Of a stretch of DNA of 64,000 nt, positions 56,101 to 64,000 are shown in pieces. The notes below the pieces were generated by a model. It did not search any database, was not told where the DNA came from, and saw only the letters and a program-made list of their open reading frames with translations. Within the stretch, counting starts at the first letter, position 1, and every line of letters starts with the position of its first letter. The stretch lies in assembly GCA_022772305.1 (NCBI GenBank), contig JALFAQ010000021.1, positions 1 through 64,000 of the forward strand, in the 5' to 3' direction. Origin of the DNA: Corynebacterium glucuronolyticum (GTDB lineage Bacteria > Actinomycetota > Actinomycetes > Mycobacteriales > Mycobacteriaceae). The translations under genes and the position numbers were made by a program.

Positions 56101-57850
56101 CCGAACCTCCCTTTTCCATCTGTTGCTTGTCCCGTGTGTGGAGCATCGCCGAGGGGATAGGTCCCTCGTCGGTAGCAAAGTCTTTTTCTTGGGCATCCAA
56201 CACCGGGTGTGTTTCCTCGATCGCCTCATCCTCCGGGTCGTTTTCCACGACCGCAAAGTCGTCGTCCTGAGAGACTCCGCGGAGCACGAGATCGGTGTCC
56301 TCTGTCTTGTGCGGTGGCTGCTTGGGGATCGTGACGGTGAAGGTAGAGCCTTCGCCGACTTCGCCCTCGGCGGTGATCGTGCCACCGTGGAGCAATGCAT
56401 CCTCACGGGAAATGGCAAGGCCAAGGCCTGTGCCACCGGAGTGCCGCTTACGGGAGGGGTCGGCTCGCCAGAAGCGGTTGAACACAAGCTCTTCCTGGCC
56501 TGGCTTCAACCCCACACCGTGGTCGCGGACGACGATGGTGAACTGTTCCTCCGTCTGCGTCAGTGTCAGCACGATCGGGTTGGACTCTGAGTGGTCAATG
56601 GCGTTGGCCAAAATATTGCGCAAAATGCGTTCGATGCGGCGCGCGTCCACGTGGGCGAAAACGGGCTCATCGGGCACGTTAAGTGTCACCGGTGCGCCGA
56701 CTTCCACCGATATGTGCTCCACTTGGCTCCACGCCGAATTGATGATGGAGCGCACATCGATCCGCTCCTCCGAAAGCTCCGCCACGCCGGCATCATGGCG
56801 GGAGATTTCCAGCAGGTCATTGAGGAGCGCTTCGAACCTGTCCAGTTCGCGCACCATGAGTTCGGCAGCGCGTTTAGTGTAGGTATCGAGCGAATCGGAG
56901 TGGTCGTAAATCATGTCCGCCGCCATGCGGACGGTGGTCAACGGTGTGCGCAGCTCGTGGGAGACATCCGAGGTGAATTGTCGCTGCAAACTGCCGTATT
57001 CCTGCAGCTGATAGATCTGCTTGGACAAGGACTCCGCCATCGAGTTAAAGCTGTTGGCGAGCCTAGCCATTTCATCTTCGCCGTCCACGACCATGCGTTC
57101 GCGCAGGTGCCCGGAGGCAAACCGCTCAGCGATCCGGCTAGCAGAGCGCACAGGCATGGTGACCTGCTGCGTCAGCAGCCACATGATGCCCACCAGCAGG
57201 ACGACGAGGACAACGCCACCGAACGCGGCGATGCCCCGCATGAGCGCCAGTGTGGATTCTTCCGCGGTTAACGGCATGACGAGGTACAGCTCCACACCCT
57301 GCAGATCCGTATCTGTGGGACTGCCAATGACCAGCGCCTTGTAGGAGCTGCCATCGGAGCGCCGGAACGTGTCATACTCGTACGCCACATTGCCCTGGCC
57401 TGCACGGACCATGGACTGGAGTGATTCGGAGATCTCCGGACCGTTGGTCTCCGGTGCGGAGACGATAGAGCCGTCCGGGTTGGGTGCTAGAAGGACGACA
57501 TCGTACACACCGGATTTGTCGCTGCCTGAGTTTTCCCCGCTGGTCTGCCCTGAGGAGCGCGCGGAGTTCACCGACGCGCGGGCGGAGTTCAACCGCGTTT
57601 GGATGGAACTGGAGGCGTCTGTGGCTGAGACCTGTGTTTCCACCGTCGCGACGGCTTGTGTGATCTCGTTAGACCCGGCCGCGACTTTGGCGGCGAGGAG
57701 GCGGTCTGCCACCACCGTTGTCATTCCGAAGGCGAGGAGTGCGACAACGAGGATAGACAGCACGAGGATGGACCCCACCACCCGAACTTGGAGGGAAGTC
57801 CGCCACTTCTTGGCAACAGTATCTCGGAGTGTGACGAGCTTGTTAGGCAC
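56093..57850 (-). CDS. mtrB: Sensor histidine kinase MtrB
   Basis: A 585-residue membrane kinase. Two transmembrane segments (about 24-46 and 200-222) flank an extracytoplasmic sensor loop; HAMP follows. The phospho-accepting His lies in DVSHELRTPLTT, and the ATPase has RGGTGLGLA-type GGTGLGLAIS. The acidic tail after the kinase domain is also seen in relatives. It phosphorylates MtrA to control cell wall growth and osmotic adaptation. Start GTG at 57850, 6 nt after the mtrA stop. Confidence 0.94.
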   Translation of the reverse strand: MPNKLVTLRDTVAKKWRTSLQVRVVGSILVLSILVVALLAFGMTTVVADRLLAAKVAAGSNEITQAVATVETQVSATDASSSIQTRLNSARASVNSARSSGQTSGENSGSDKSGVYDVVLLAPNPDGSIVSAPETNGPEISESLQSMVRAGQGNVAYEYDTFRRSDGSSYKALVIGSPTDTDLQGVELYLVMPLTAEESTLALMRGIAAFGGVVLVVLLVGIMWLLTQQVTMPVRSASRIAERFASGHLRERMVVDGEDEMARLANSFNSMAESLSKQIYQLQEYGSLQRQFTSDVSHELRTPLTTVRMAADMIYDHSDSLDTYTKRAAELMVRELDRFEALLNDLLEISRHDAGVAELSEERIDVRSIINSAWSQVEHISVEVGAPVTLNVPDEPVFAHVDARRIERILRNILANAIDHSESNPIVLTLTQTEEQFTIVVRDHGVGLKPGQEELVFNRFWRADPSRKRHSGGTGLGLAISREDALLHGGTITAEGEVGEGSTFTVTIPKQPPHKTEDTDLVLRGVSQDDDFAVVENDPEDEAIEETHPVLDAQEKDFATDEGPIPSAMLHTRDKQQMEKGGSDE

Positions 57851-57856
57851 GAGCGA

Positions 57857-58537
57857 TTACAGCTCCGTTGATACCTTGTAGCCCACTCCTCGTACGGTGA
57901 GGACAATGGTGGGGTTTTCCGGATCGGTCTCGATCTTGGAACGCAGACGCTGCACGTGCACGTTAACCAAGCGGGTATCCGATGCGTGCTTGTAGCCCCA
58001 CACCTTCTCCAGCAATTCTTCACGGGTAAACACCTGGCCGGGCTTGCGTCCAAGCTCCACCAGGAGGTCGAACTCGAGGGGGGTCAGCTGCAGTTCCTCG
58101 TTGCCACGGCGCACGGTGTGGCTCGGCACATCGACGGTGAGGTTGGAGATCTGCAGGATTTCGTTGTCCTCCGTGGAAGACCTGCGCAGGCGTGCGCGAA
58201 CGCGAGCGACCAGCTCCTTCGGCTTGAAGGGCTTGGTGACGTAGTCATCGGCGCCCGATTCCAGCCCGAGGACAATATCGATGGTGTCCGTCTTAGCGGT
58301 GAGCATAACAATCGGCACGGGAGACGTGCGACGAATCGTCTTGCAAATATCGATCCCGTTCATACCGGGGAGCATGAGATCCAGCAAGATAAGGTCCGGT
58401 TGCTCGCGCTCGAACGTGCCGACGGCTTCTGCACCATCGGTTACTACTACCGTGTCAAACCCCTCGGCTTCCAAGACGATGGACAGCATCTCGGAGATCG
58501 CAGGGTCATCATCAACCACTAAGATTTTCGCCTTCAT
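57857..58537 (-). CDS. mtrA: Response regulator MtrA
   Basis: A 226-residue OmpR/PhoB-type regulator. The receiver has DDDP near the N-terminus, the phospho-accepting Asp in LILLDLMLPGM, the switch Thr in VMLTAK and Lys in VTKPFKPKEL. The C-terminal winged helix ends VRGVGYKV. MtrA binds promoters of cell-wall and resuscitation genes. ATG at 58537 follows GGAGAGG by 2-4 nt. The first gene of mtrA-mtrB-lpqB. Upstream, tmk has its own terminator, so mtrA has a separate promoter within 58538-58825. Confidence 0.95.
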   Translation of the reverse strand: MKAKILVVDDDPAISEMLSIVLEAEGFDTVVVTDGAEAVGTFEREQPDLILLDLMLPGMNGIDICKTIRRTSPVPIVMLTAKTDTIDIVLGLESGADDYVTKPFKPKELVARVRARLRRSSTEDNEILQISNLTVDVPSHTVRRGNEELQLTPLEFDLLVELGRKPGQVFTREELLEKVWGYKHASDTRLVNVHVQRLRSKIETDPENPTIVLTVRGVGYKVSTEL

Positions 58538-58825
58538 ACCTCTCCATACTTCCACAATCCGCACACGCGCATTAAAACCCTCGCCCGAAAACCTCCCCAT
58601 CCTCAACGAACACACATGTTTCCCGTAACCCGGACCCGCATTGCAATAAACCCCCTAGACATACCAAAACATCCCTGCGATCAAGTGATCAATGTGCCCC
58701 GTCCGTAGGACGTGGGGCCGGAATTACTGTGGGTCACTCCGCCGGGGATGTTTGGTTATAACCAGATCGTACATCACCACCTGCCACGGGCGCAACCCCA
58801 TTCACACACCCACAAAAGACAATGT

Positions 58826-58862
58826 AAAACCCCTGTACAAGAGGGTTTTTCTTGCACAGGGG
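58826..58862 (-). terminator. Intrinsic terminator of tmk
   Basis: Minus-strand stem CCCCTGTGCAAG with CTTGTACAGGGG (12 bp, one wobble), 9-nt loop, then TTTTAC. It separates tmk from mtrA. Confidence 0.85.
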
Positions 58863-58886
58863 GAGTCTTAGGGAAGGTGCTCGCGA

Positions 58887-59504
58887 CTACACGAGGCGGT
58901 TGAGGATTTCCTCAGTGGCCTCTTGGGGCGTTGTCGTGTGTGGCACGATGAGCCACGGCGAGGCCCACTGACCTCGGGCAAGGCGCCTGTACGCCGCCGC
59001 TGTCCGTGTTTGCAGGCCACCGTCTTGCTCATAGGTGTCCTTGGCACGGTCACGCTCGGCACGAGCGCGGGATTCTGCGCGCTCCTGAGCAACAGAGGTC
59101 GGCGTCTCCAGCAGAATCTGCAGCACCGGTTTGGGCAGCCCCAGATCCCCATATTCGAGGTCGTAGACCCACTGCGCCGCTTCCATATCCTCCAGGCGGG
59201 CAGCGGTGTACGCGGCATTCGATGCCACGTAGCGGTCAAGAATGAGGATGGAATCGTGCGGTGCAGCAAACTTCTGCAGATATTCACGTGCACCTGCCCG
59301 ATCCAGGGCGAAGAGTGCAGCCATGGCGTACGGCGACTCGGTCATATCCCCCATGCGCCCGTAGAGGGCTTTACGCGCGAGCTTGGCAGCATCGGAGGTG
59401 GAATAGCGGGGAAAGGATAGGGTTTCCGCGTCGATATGCTTCAAAAGGGCACGAACGAGAGTGTTTTTCCCCGCCCCATCGATTCCCTCTACAGCCAGGA
59501 TCAT
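58887..59504 (-). CDS. tmk: Thymidylate kinase
   Basis: A 205-residue enzyme converting dTMP to dTDP. The P-loop is EGIDGAGKNT, followed by a Glu-containing N-terminal segment and the DR motif ILDRYVASNAAYTAARL. The LID carries ERDRAKDTYEQDG. ATG at 59504 starts directly before the first strand. Gene order tmk-mtrA-mtrB-lpqB matches Rv3247c-Rv3244c. Confidence 0.94.
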   Translation of the reverse strand: MILAVEGIDGAGKNTLVRALLKHIDAETLSFPRYSTSDAAKLARKALYGRMGDMTESPYAMAALFALDRAGAREYLQKFAAPHDSILILDRYVASNAAYTAARLEDMEAAQWVYDLEYGDLGLPKPVLQILLETPTSVAQERAESRARAERDRAKDTYEQDGGLQTRTAAAYRRLARGQWASPWLIVPHTTTPQEATEEILNRLV

Positions 59505-59745
59505 GTTTCACCGTTTCCATCTAGGTTGTGTCGTTGCGGCTTGCGAGCACCGCGCTGAGCCGTACCTGCCCAGCCGAGTTGCCGGCGCAACCGCACTACT
59601 AGGCCCCACCGGCACACCGTCTCATGGTACCGCCCCGCGGGGTATTTGGCCGTGCTTCAACCGCCCACGTGGCAGACTTCACATGGTCTGCTAGGGGGCC
59701 CTCCGCTGGTGAAACCGTTGTTAGCCGGAGGCTCCTCGGAGGCTG

Positions 59746-60111
59746 TTAGTTCAAGGCCTCGATGTAGACCTCGAGGTCCTGCTCCGTGTCTGCATTTTCC
59801 AGGATGTCCGCAGCCGGTTCCGCGATGGATTCGAAGACGCTCTCCGTGATGTCTGTTTCCGGATCAACAATGAAGGGGTAGGTATCGATAGCGTCGGAGG
59901 CCGAGTACGGCGCACCTGCCCAGATAGCGGCGATCGTGGCCGCGCAGATCCCGTTCGCCTCCTCTTCATCGGAGGTTGCGTTGCCCTTGGCTACGAGCAT
60001 GATGGCGTCGACAACACCCTCAACTAGATCCTCACCTTCGAGAGAACTGAGTTCGTCGAGGAAATCCTCGTTGATATCAGCATTGAGAACTTCAGTATCC
60101 CATGCACCCAT
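59746..60111 (-). CDS. DUF4259 domain protein
   Basis: A 121-residue acidic soluble protein starting MGAWDTEVLNADINEDFLDE, close to the MGAWGxGxFxND signature of DUF4259. Function unknown. ATG at 60111 is preceded by AAGGAAAAG about 8 nt upstream. Neighbours are unrelated, with a divergent promoter region towards the Pro/Thr-rich gene. Confidence 0.8.
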   Translation of the reverse strand: MGAWDTEVLNADINEDFLDELSSLEGEDLVEGVVDAIMLVAKGNATSDEEEANGICAATIAAIWAGAPYSASDAIDTYPFIVDPETDITESVFESIAEPAADILENADTEQDLEVYIEALN

Positions 60112-60237
60112 TGGTCTTTTCCTTCTCTTTCAAATGGGAAACAAACTTCAAGCACTTCCCGCGCCCCTCCTCATGTGTTAAGGTGGGCGCGAGGTTATGA
60201 AATTGTTATAAACCAGGTTTAGCGAATTGGAGGTCAA

Positions 60238-61119
60238 ATGGCAATGAGAAACTCAACGCGCAGCCTTGGCCTCTTTCTGGCTACTGGCATGGTGGTCGCT
60301 TCTGGTCTCGGCTATGGCGTATGGCGCTTGTCGATGCCATCGTCAACCACAACTACTGATACTGCCATTAGCAGTAGCCTAGTTTCCACTGAGGACCCCG
60401 TTCCTTCAGAAACCACCACGTCGGAGCACTTTTTCAAAGACGGATCGACCCCCACACAGCTACCGGGCAAAGGCCCTACCGTTGCTGTTGCACCGGGTGA
60501 TCCATTCCTCGCTCCTAACTCTGGTCCGGCAACCGGTCGCCCGTCCGCCGTCCAGCAGAGTCCTCGTGCCACTGGTACGACGACGGAATCCGCACCAGGT
60601 GAGCCTGCAGCACCACAGGAGCCGACAGCTCAGCCTGCTGGGGAACAACCAGCAGATCCAGCACCGCGGGACGATTCCCGCGACTACACGCCACGGACGG
60701 ACATCCCCGAGTCCCCGTCGCGGCCGAGCACGACAACAACGAAGCCCGGCAACGACGGCGAGGAGTCCAGCACCCCCGCAACGCCGGCACCGTCAACGCC
60801 GAACGGTGAGTCCACGCCTGCGAACCCGACGACGGCCCCTGCACCAGAGGATGTTCCGGAGCCGACGCTGCAGCCTGCTGATCCGCCACTGGTGGATCCG
60901 ATGGAGAATGGAAATACAGTTCCCAATACCGGCACCGCCCCCGCCGATGATGACACCCCGGCTGCGGAGCCGACGGATGCCCCTGATACCGGTGATTCGG
61001 CGGGCGAACCAGCACGTATCGAGCTGCCCGGGCGAACAATTGAGCCCCAGAAGGGACAGGAGGATTCCACGTCCGATGCCCCGGCGCCCTCTCCTACCAG
61101 CGGCCGTCAGGGAGCCTAA
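60238..61119 (+). CDS. Membrane-anchored Pro/Thr/Ser-rich protein
   Basis: A 293-residue protein. An N-terminal hydrophobic anchor (about residues 11-29, LGLFLATGMVVASGLGYGVW) is followed by about 260 residues of low-complexity sequence rich in Pro, Thr, Ser, Glu and Ala, without a recognised domain or LPxTG sorting signal. It probably spans or decorates the cell wall. ATG at 60238 follows GGAGG by 5 nt; a terminator follows the stop. Confidence 0.75.
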   Translation: MAMRNSTRSLGLFLATGMVVASGLGYGVWRLSMPSSTTTTDTAISSSLVSTEDPVPSETTTSEHFFKDGSTPTQLPGKGPTVAVAPGDPFLAPNSGPATGRPSAVQQSPRATGTTTESAPGEPAAPQEPTAQPAGEQPADPAPRDDSRDYTPRTDIPESPSRPSTTTTKPGNDGEESSTPATPAPSTPNGESTPANPTTAPAPEDVPEPTLQPADPPLVDPMENGNTVPNTGTAPADDDTPAAEPTDAPDTGDSAGEPARIELPGRTIEPQKGQEDSTSDAPAPSPTSGRQGA

Positions 61120-61141
61120 GCAAAACCTCTTACTTACACGT

Positions 61142-61162
61142 ATGCCCCGCATCTGCGGGGCA
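61142..61162 (+). terminator. Probable terminator after the Pro/Thr-rich gene
   Basis: A perfect 9-bp stem, ATGCCCCGC with GCGGGGCAT, has a very short loop, 22 nt past the stop; the following AGGTGTTTGTC is only mildly T-rich. Confidence 0.6.
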
Positions 61163-61395
61163 TAGGTGTTTGTCATACATTAGGTGAAAAAGTAGGCACT
61201 AAACTGAGCCAACTCGGGGCCAACTCGGGACCGGGACCTCAATCGGCCTAGTTACCCCGATTGGATCCGCACCCGATTAGCACACGGCTCCCAAACCACC
61301 AAGGGCGCACTAAAGAAGCGATGGATGTGACTGACGCGCGTGCAGGCACTCCCCCTCGTCGACAAGCCCCAAGAAGGCGCACAACCGTGCCGGCC

Positions 61396-61421
61396 AAGGA
61401 AACCTGTGGCACAGCCACAGG
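61396..61421 (-). terminator. Possible terminator of manA
   Basis: Minus-strand stem CCTGTGGC with GCCACAGG (8 bp, 3-nt loop), followed by TTTCCTT, 15 nt past the manA stop. The rest of the 61163-61395 interval shows nothing recognisable. Confidence 0.45.
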
Positions 61422-61435
61422 CCGGGCAGATGCCC

Positions 61436-62578
61436 CTAGGAGACGATCATGGCTGCGCCGTCGACAGTGAGCTCCGTCGCGGGATCGCTAGCGGGAACCC
61501 AGCCGGCCTCGCCCGAGTGCAAGACCGTGCCGCCGCTGGCCGTGACTGTGCCAGCCACGCAGACGATGATGTGCGGAGTTCCGTGCGCGACCGTCGTGGT
61601 CGTGTATTCCACCCGGTGGACCGTGAACCCGTCCACGGGCACGGGGTAGCGACCGTCCGCATCAGCGAGAACGCGGGGATCCTCCAGCGAGGTAAACGAC
61701 AGCACGCGGACCAGCTCCGGCACATCGACGTGCTTGGAGGTAAGCCCACCGCGGAGGACATTGTCCGAGTTGGCCTGCACCTCAACGCCCAAACCACCGA
61801 GGTACGAGTGCAACTGGCCTGCATCCAGGTACAGGGCTTCGCCAGGAGCGAGGTGCACAAGGTTGAGCAGCAGCGCCACAAGCACGCCCACATCATAGGG
61901 GTAGCGCTCCTGGAGCGCCTTAATCTCCATACCCACGGCCACGATCCACTCCTGCGTGTCCGCGCGAGCAATGTAGCCGTCGATGGAGTCCATGAGCTCG
62001 CCGATAAGCGCTTCGCGGGCCGCCCGCGGAATGGACACCCACGTGGTGAGAAGGGCGCGCAGCCCCTCCCCCTCGTCGTCGCAGTCCACCATGAGACGGT
62101 ACCGGTCCAGCGTAGGGCAGGAAAAAGCAGCGAACAGCTCCGCCGTCTGCTTCAACGGACGGAACCCGGCGAGCGCAGAAAACTCAGTGAGCGCAATGAG
62201 AAGCTCCGGCTTGTGATTATCGTCGCGGTAGTTGCGCTCGGGCGCGGACAGTTCGATGCCCTCGGCGTTTTCCCGCGCAAAGCCCTTTTCTGCCTGCTCC
62301 TTCGTCGGGTGTGCCTGGAGGCTCAGCGGCTCGCCGGCGGCGAGAATCTTCACCAAAAACGACAGCTTTGTACCGTGTGAACCGAGTTGCCCCTCCGGGT
62401 CGTTGGCAATGATGTCTGTCAGTGGCTCGTCCCCGATGAGGGAGGAGCCACCAGGGTGCGCACCAAACCAGAGTTCCGCCTCGGGCGCAGGAGAGGGTGA
62501 TATTTCGCCGCGCAGGTCCGCCAGCAGGGTATGCGACCCCCAGGGGTAGGTGCGCAGCGCACCGGTAAGTTTCTCCAC
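61436..62578 (-). CDS. manA: Mannose-6-phosphate isomerase, class I
   Basis: A 380-residue zinc enzyme interconverting fructose 6-phosphate and mannose 6-phosphate. Starts with GALRTYPWGSHTLLADL; zinc ligands lie in LQAHPTKEQAEKGF, with the family pattern PELLIALTEFSALAGFRP and DAGQLHSYLGGLGVEVQANSDN. The end of the protein has GWVPAS. GTG at 62578. It lies 4 nt after tobH and supplies mannose for envelope lipoglycans. Confidence 0.93.
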   Translation of the reverse strand: MEKLTGALRTYPWGSHTLLADLRGEISPSPAPEAELWFGAHPGGSSLIGDEPLTDIIANDPEGQLGSHGTKLSFLVKILAAGEPLSLQAHPTKEQAEKGFARENAEGIELSAPERNYRDDNHKPELLIALTEFSALAGFRPLKQTAELFAAFSCPTLDRYRLMVDCDDEGEGLRALLTTWVSIPRAAREALIGELMDSIDGYIARADTQEWIVAVGMEIKALQERYPYDVGVLVALLLNLVHLAPGEALYLDAGQLHSYLGGLGVEVQANSDNVLRGGLTSKHVDVPELVRVLSFTSLEDPRVLADADGRYPVPVDGFTVHRVEYTTTTVAHGTPHIIVCVAGTVTASGGTVLHSGEAGWVPASDPATELTVDGAAMIVS

Positions 62579-62582
62579 GTTG

Positions 62583-63431
62583 TCACAACACTTCCATTAC
62601 AGTCGCCGCCGCGACGCGCGTGGCGTAGCGCAGCGTGGTCACAATATTCTGGGCCGCGGAGCTGAGATGCGACGTGTCCTCCCCATTCGGGGCCTCGCCC
62701 GTGACTCCATCCGACCAATCAACGATGCTTAAGGCTACATCATGATTGTAAAAGGCTGACGCTCGGCTCGTGGTTGCTGCCAGTGCCGGGACACCGTGTG
62801 CAATGCTGTTTTCCGCCAACAGGTGGGCCAGGCGGGGCTCGCCCACGTACACGGGGACGGCAGCCTGCCATGTGCGAGCCAGGGCGCGGGCGGGGTTGGT
62901 TACCTCATCGCGATCGGGGTGGCAGGCAGCGATTTCTTCGTCGACAAGTCGGGAAATTACCGCAAGCTCCTCGCCCACCATCGGGTCACGGGATGTCACC
63001 GCAGCAAGCGTTGCTACCGTGCGGGCGACGGACCACTCCTCTGCGAAGGGGATGTGTGGGGCCGCCATCGTGGGGTGGGAACGCTCACTGATCAGTGGCG
63101 AATCCGGGGCCGAGATGACCGTGACTGCACAGCCCCGCTGCTGGGCAGCAAACAAGACATCGAGGCCACGCGGATCGTCACCGATGATCGTGACCTGGTC
63201 CAACGCGCCCGTACTCGTGGGGAGATGATCCGTCACCACGCACTCGCCGGCGACGGCCGCAGCGATAGCGCGGCTGACCTCATCCCACGTCACCACCACG
63301 TGCGACCGGGGTCGAAAACCCTCGAGCTGGCTGGTGCCACCGTTGCGGACCCACTCGGCGATGGCGCGGACCTCCGCACCCTCGTTGGCGATCGGGAAAA
63401 AGCGGGCTAACTCACTGTTCGTTCCGGACAA
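62583..63431 (-). CDS. TobH-like/SIS-fold protein (Rv3256c-like)
   Basis: A 282-residue protein related to the TobH/Rv3256c family, annotated as phosphosugar-isomerase-like because of a SIS-type fold. No clear catalytic residues could be assigned. Located between pmmA and manA as in M. tuberculosis Rv3255c-Rv3257c, suggesting a role in mannose metabolism. The start is TTG at 63431, with AAGGAGG about 9 nt upstream, inside the pmmA 3' end (20-nt overlap). Confidence 0.8.
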   Translation of the reverse strand: MSGTNSELARFFPIANEGAEVRAIAEWVRNGGTSQLEGFRPRSHVVVTWDEVSRAIAAAVAGECVVTDHLPTSTGALDQVTIIGDDPRGLDVLFAAQQRGCAVTVISAPDSPLISERSHPTMAAPHIPFAEEWSVARTVATLAAVTSRDPMVGEELAVISRLVDEEIAACHPDRDEVTNPARALARTWQAAVPVYVGEPRLAHLLAENSIAHGVPALAATTSRASAFYNHDVALSIVDWSDGVTGEAPNGEDTSHLSSAAQNIVTTLRYATRVAAATVMEVL

Positions 63432-64000
63432 TGGAGAGGACCTCCTTAACGATCGTGTCCACCTCTTTAGCCGTCGGTGCCTCCACGTTGAGGCGGAGAA
63501 GTGGCTCCGTGTTCGAGGCGCGCAGATTGAACCACGCAGGCGTGTCCTTCAGCTGAACCGTGACACCGTCCAGCTCATCGGTGGATGCGGTGCGGTTGGC
63601 GAAGGCGGCGAGCACGGCCTCGGTTTTCTCAGCCTGCTTCTCCTTGCCGGACAGCCGGGTGTTGATCTCGCCCGAGGCCTCGTAGCGGGAGTATTCCGCC
63701 ATGAGCTCAGACAGGGGCTTATCCGTCTCCCCTAGGGCTGCCAGCACGTGCAGGGCGGTGAGCAGGCCAGAATCGGCGTTGAAGAACTCCTGGAAGTAGT
63801 AGTGCGCCGAATGCTCGCCGCCGAAGACGGCCTTCTTCTCAGCCATGAGCGCCTTGATGTAGCTGTGACCGACGCGGCTGCGCACCGGCGTACCACCGTG
63901 CTCAGTGATCATTTCCGGGACGGTCTTCGACGTGATGAGGTTGTGGATGATGGTCGCGCCCGGGAACTGCTCGAGGTAGCGGGTGGCTACGAGGGCACAA
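63412..64000 (-). CDS. pmmA: Phosphomannomutase/phosphoglucomutase (3' part; 5' end beyond window)
   Basis: The C-terminal 195 residues of an alpha-D-phosphohexomutase. Visible are the late domain 3 sugar-binding GGEHSAHYYFQEFFNADSG and domain 4 RASNTEPLLRLNVEA, whose RxSxTEP loop binds phosphate. The catalytic serine is outside the window. It converts mannose 6-phosphate to mannose 1-phosphate for GDP-mannose and lipoglycan synthesis. The reading frame is open to the window edge at 64000. Confidence 0.92.
   Translation of the reverse strand, partial: CALVATRYLEQFPGATIIHNLITSKTVPEMITEHGGTPVRSRVGHSYIKALMAEKKAVFGGEHSAHYYFQEFFNADSGLLTALHVLAALGETDKPLSELMAEYSRYEASGEINTRLSGKEKQAEKTEAVLAAFANRTASTDELDGVTVQLKDTPAWFNLRASNTEPLLRLNVEAPTAKEVDTIVKEVLSIVRNEQ

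Overview
The window looks like the chromosome of a Corynebacterium or close relative (Actinomycetota, Mycobacteriales). The evidence is gene content and order: GC-rich codon use, frequent GTG/TTG starts, mtrA-mtrB-lpqB beside secA and tmk, sigH with an HxxxCxxC mycothiol-type anti-sigma factor next to a WhiB gene, adnAB in place of recBCD, uvrD2, a CglK-like channel, and the pmmA-tobH-manA cluster. Nearly every block matches the Mycobacterium tuberculosis Rv3193c-Rv3260c neighbourhood from memory; no database was searched. The species cannot be named from this sequence.

Region 1 (1-6.1 kb) is accessory. It holds two small hypothetical ORFs, a 12-bp periodic repeat tract, an SSB, a DUF4192 gene broken by an in-frame TAA, a short XRE regulator, and a two-gene BcgI-like (type IIB) restriction-modification system. 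It stops at the 3' side of an initiator tRNA-Met gene, which would suit an integrated element whose other end lies outside the window.

Region 2 (6.1-12.6 kb): a class I aminotransferase preceded by a 9-bp tandem repeat, an MHS-type MFS transporter, and a UPF0182 giant membrane protein. Region 3 (12.6-18.3 kb): a PPA1309 protein, a lipoprotein, a Lon-like PDZ protease, a DUF2342 zincin-like protein, a YgjP-type metalloprotease, and an orphan TOMM cyclodehydratase-like E1 protein. Region 4 (18.2-31.3 kb, all minus strand) is a long, tightly packed block: moeZ, a TIGR02569 gene, adnA, adnB, the cglK-like channel gene, a NudC-like Nudix gene, uvrD2. It centres on double-strand-break repair. AdnA carries a degenerate ATPase site here, so AdnB is probably the only motor.

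Region 5 (31.4-41.9 kb): a DUF3152 metzincin-like protein, DUF3107, a DEAD-box helicase, a PQQ-like protein, a membrane protein, a lipid kinase, WhiB1/WhcE with a long leader and a CRP/GlxR-like site, the 24-residue ribosomal protein bL37, RshA-SigH, YbaK and an SRAP protein. Region 6 (41.9-49.3 kb): aroA-rsgA, then a four-gene Mn/Zn ABC importer, then a HAD-like/DUF6912 pair. Region 7 (49.4-60.1 kb): an Rv3235-family gene, secA1, hpf, a comF-like gene, lpqB-mtrB-mtrA, tmk and a DUF4259 gene. Region 8 (60.2-64 kb): a Pro/Thr-rich membrane-anchored protein, then manA, tobH and the 3' part of pmmA, which supply mannose phosphates for cell-envelope glycans.

Only one tRNA and no rRNA, CRISPR array or transposase were seen. 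The most unusual points are the 12-bp tract, the BcgI-like system with an overlapping regulator, the interrupted DUF4192 gene, the motor-dead AdnA, the orphan cyclodehydratase-like gene, and the whiB leader.
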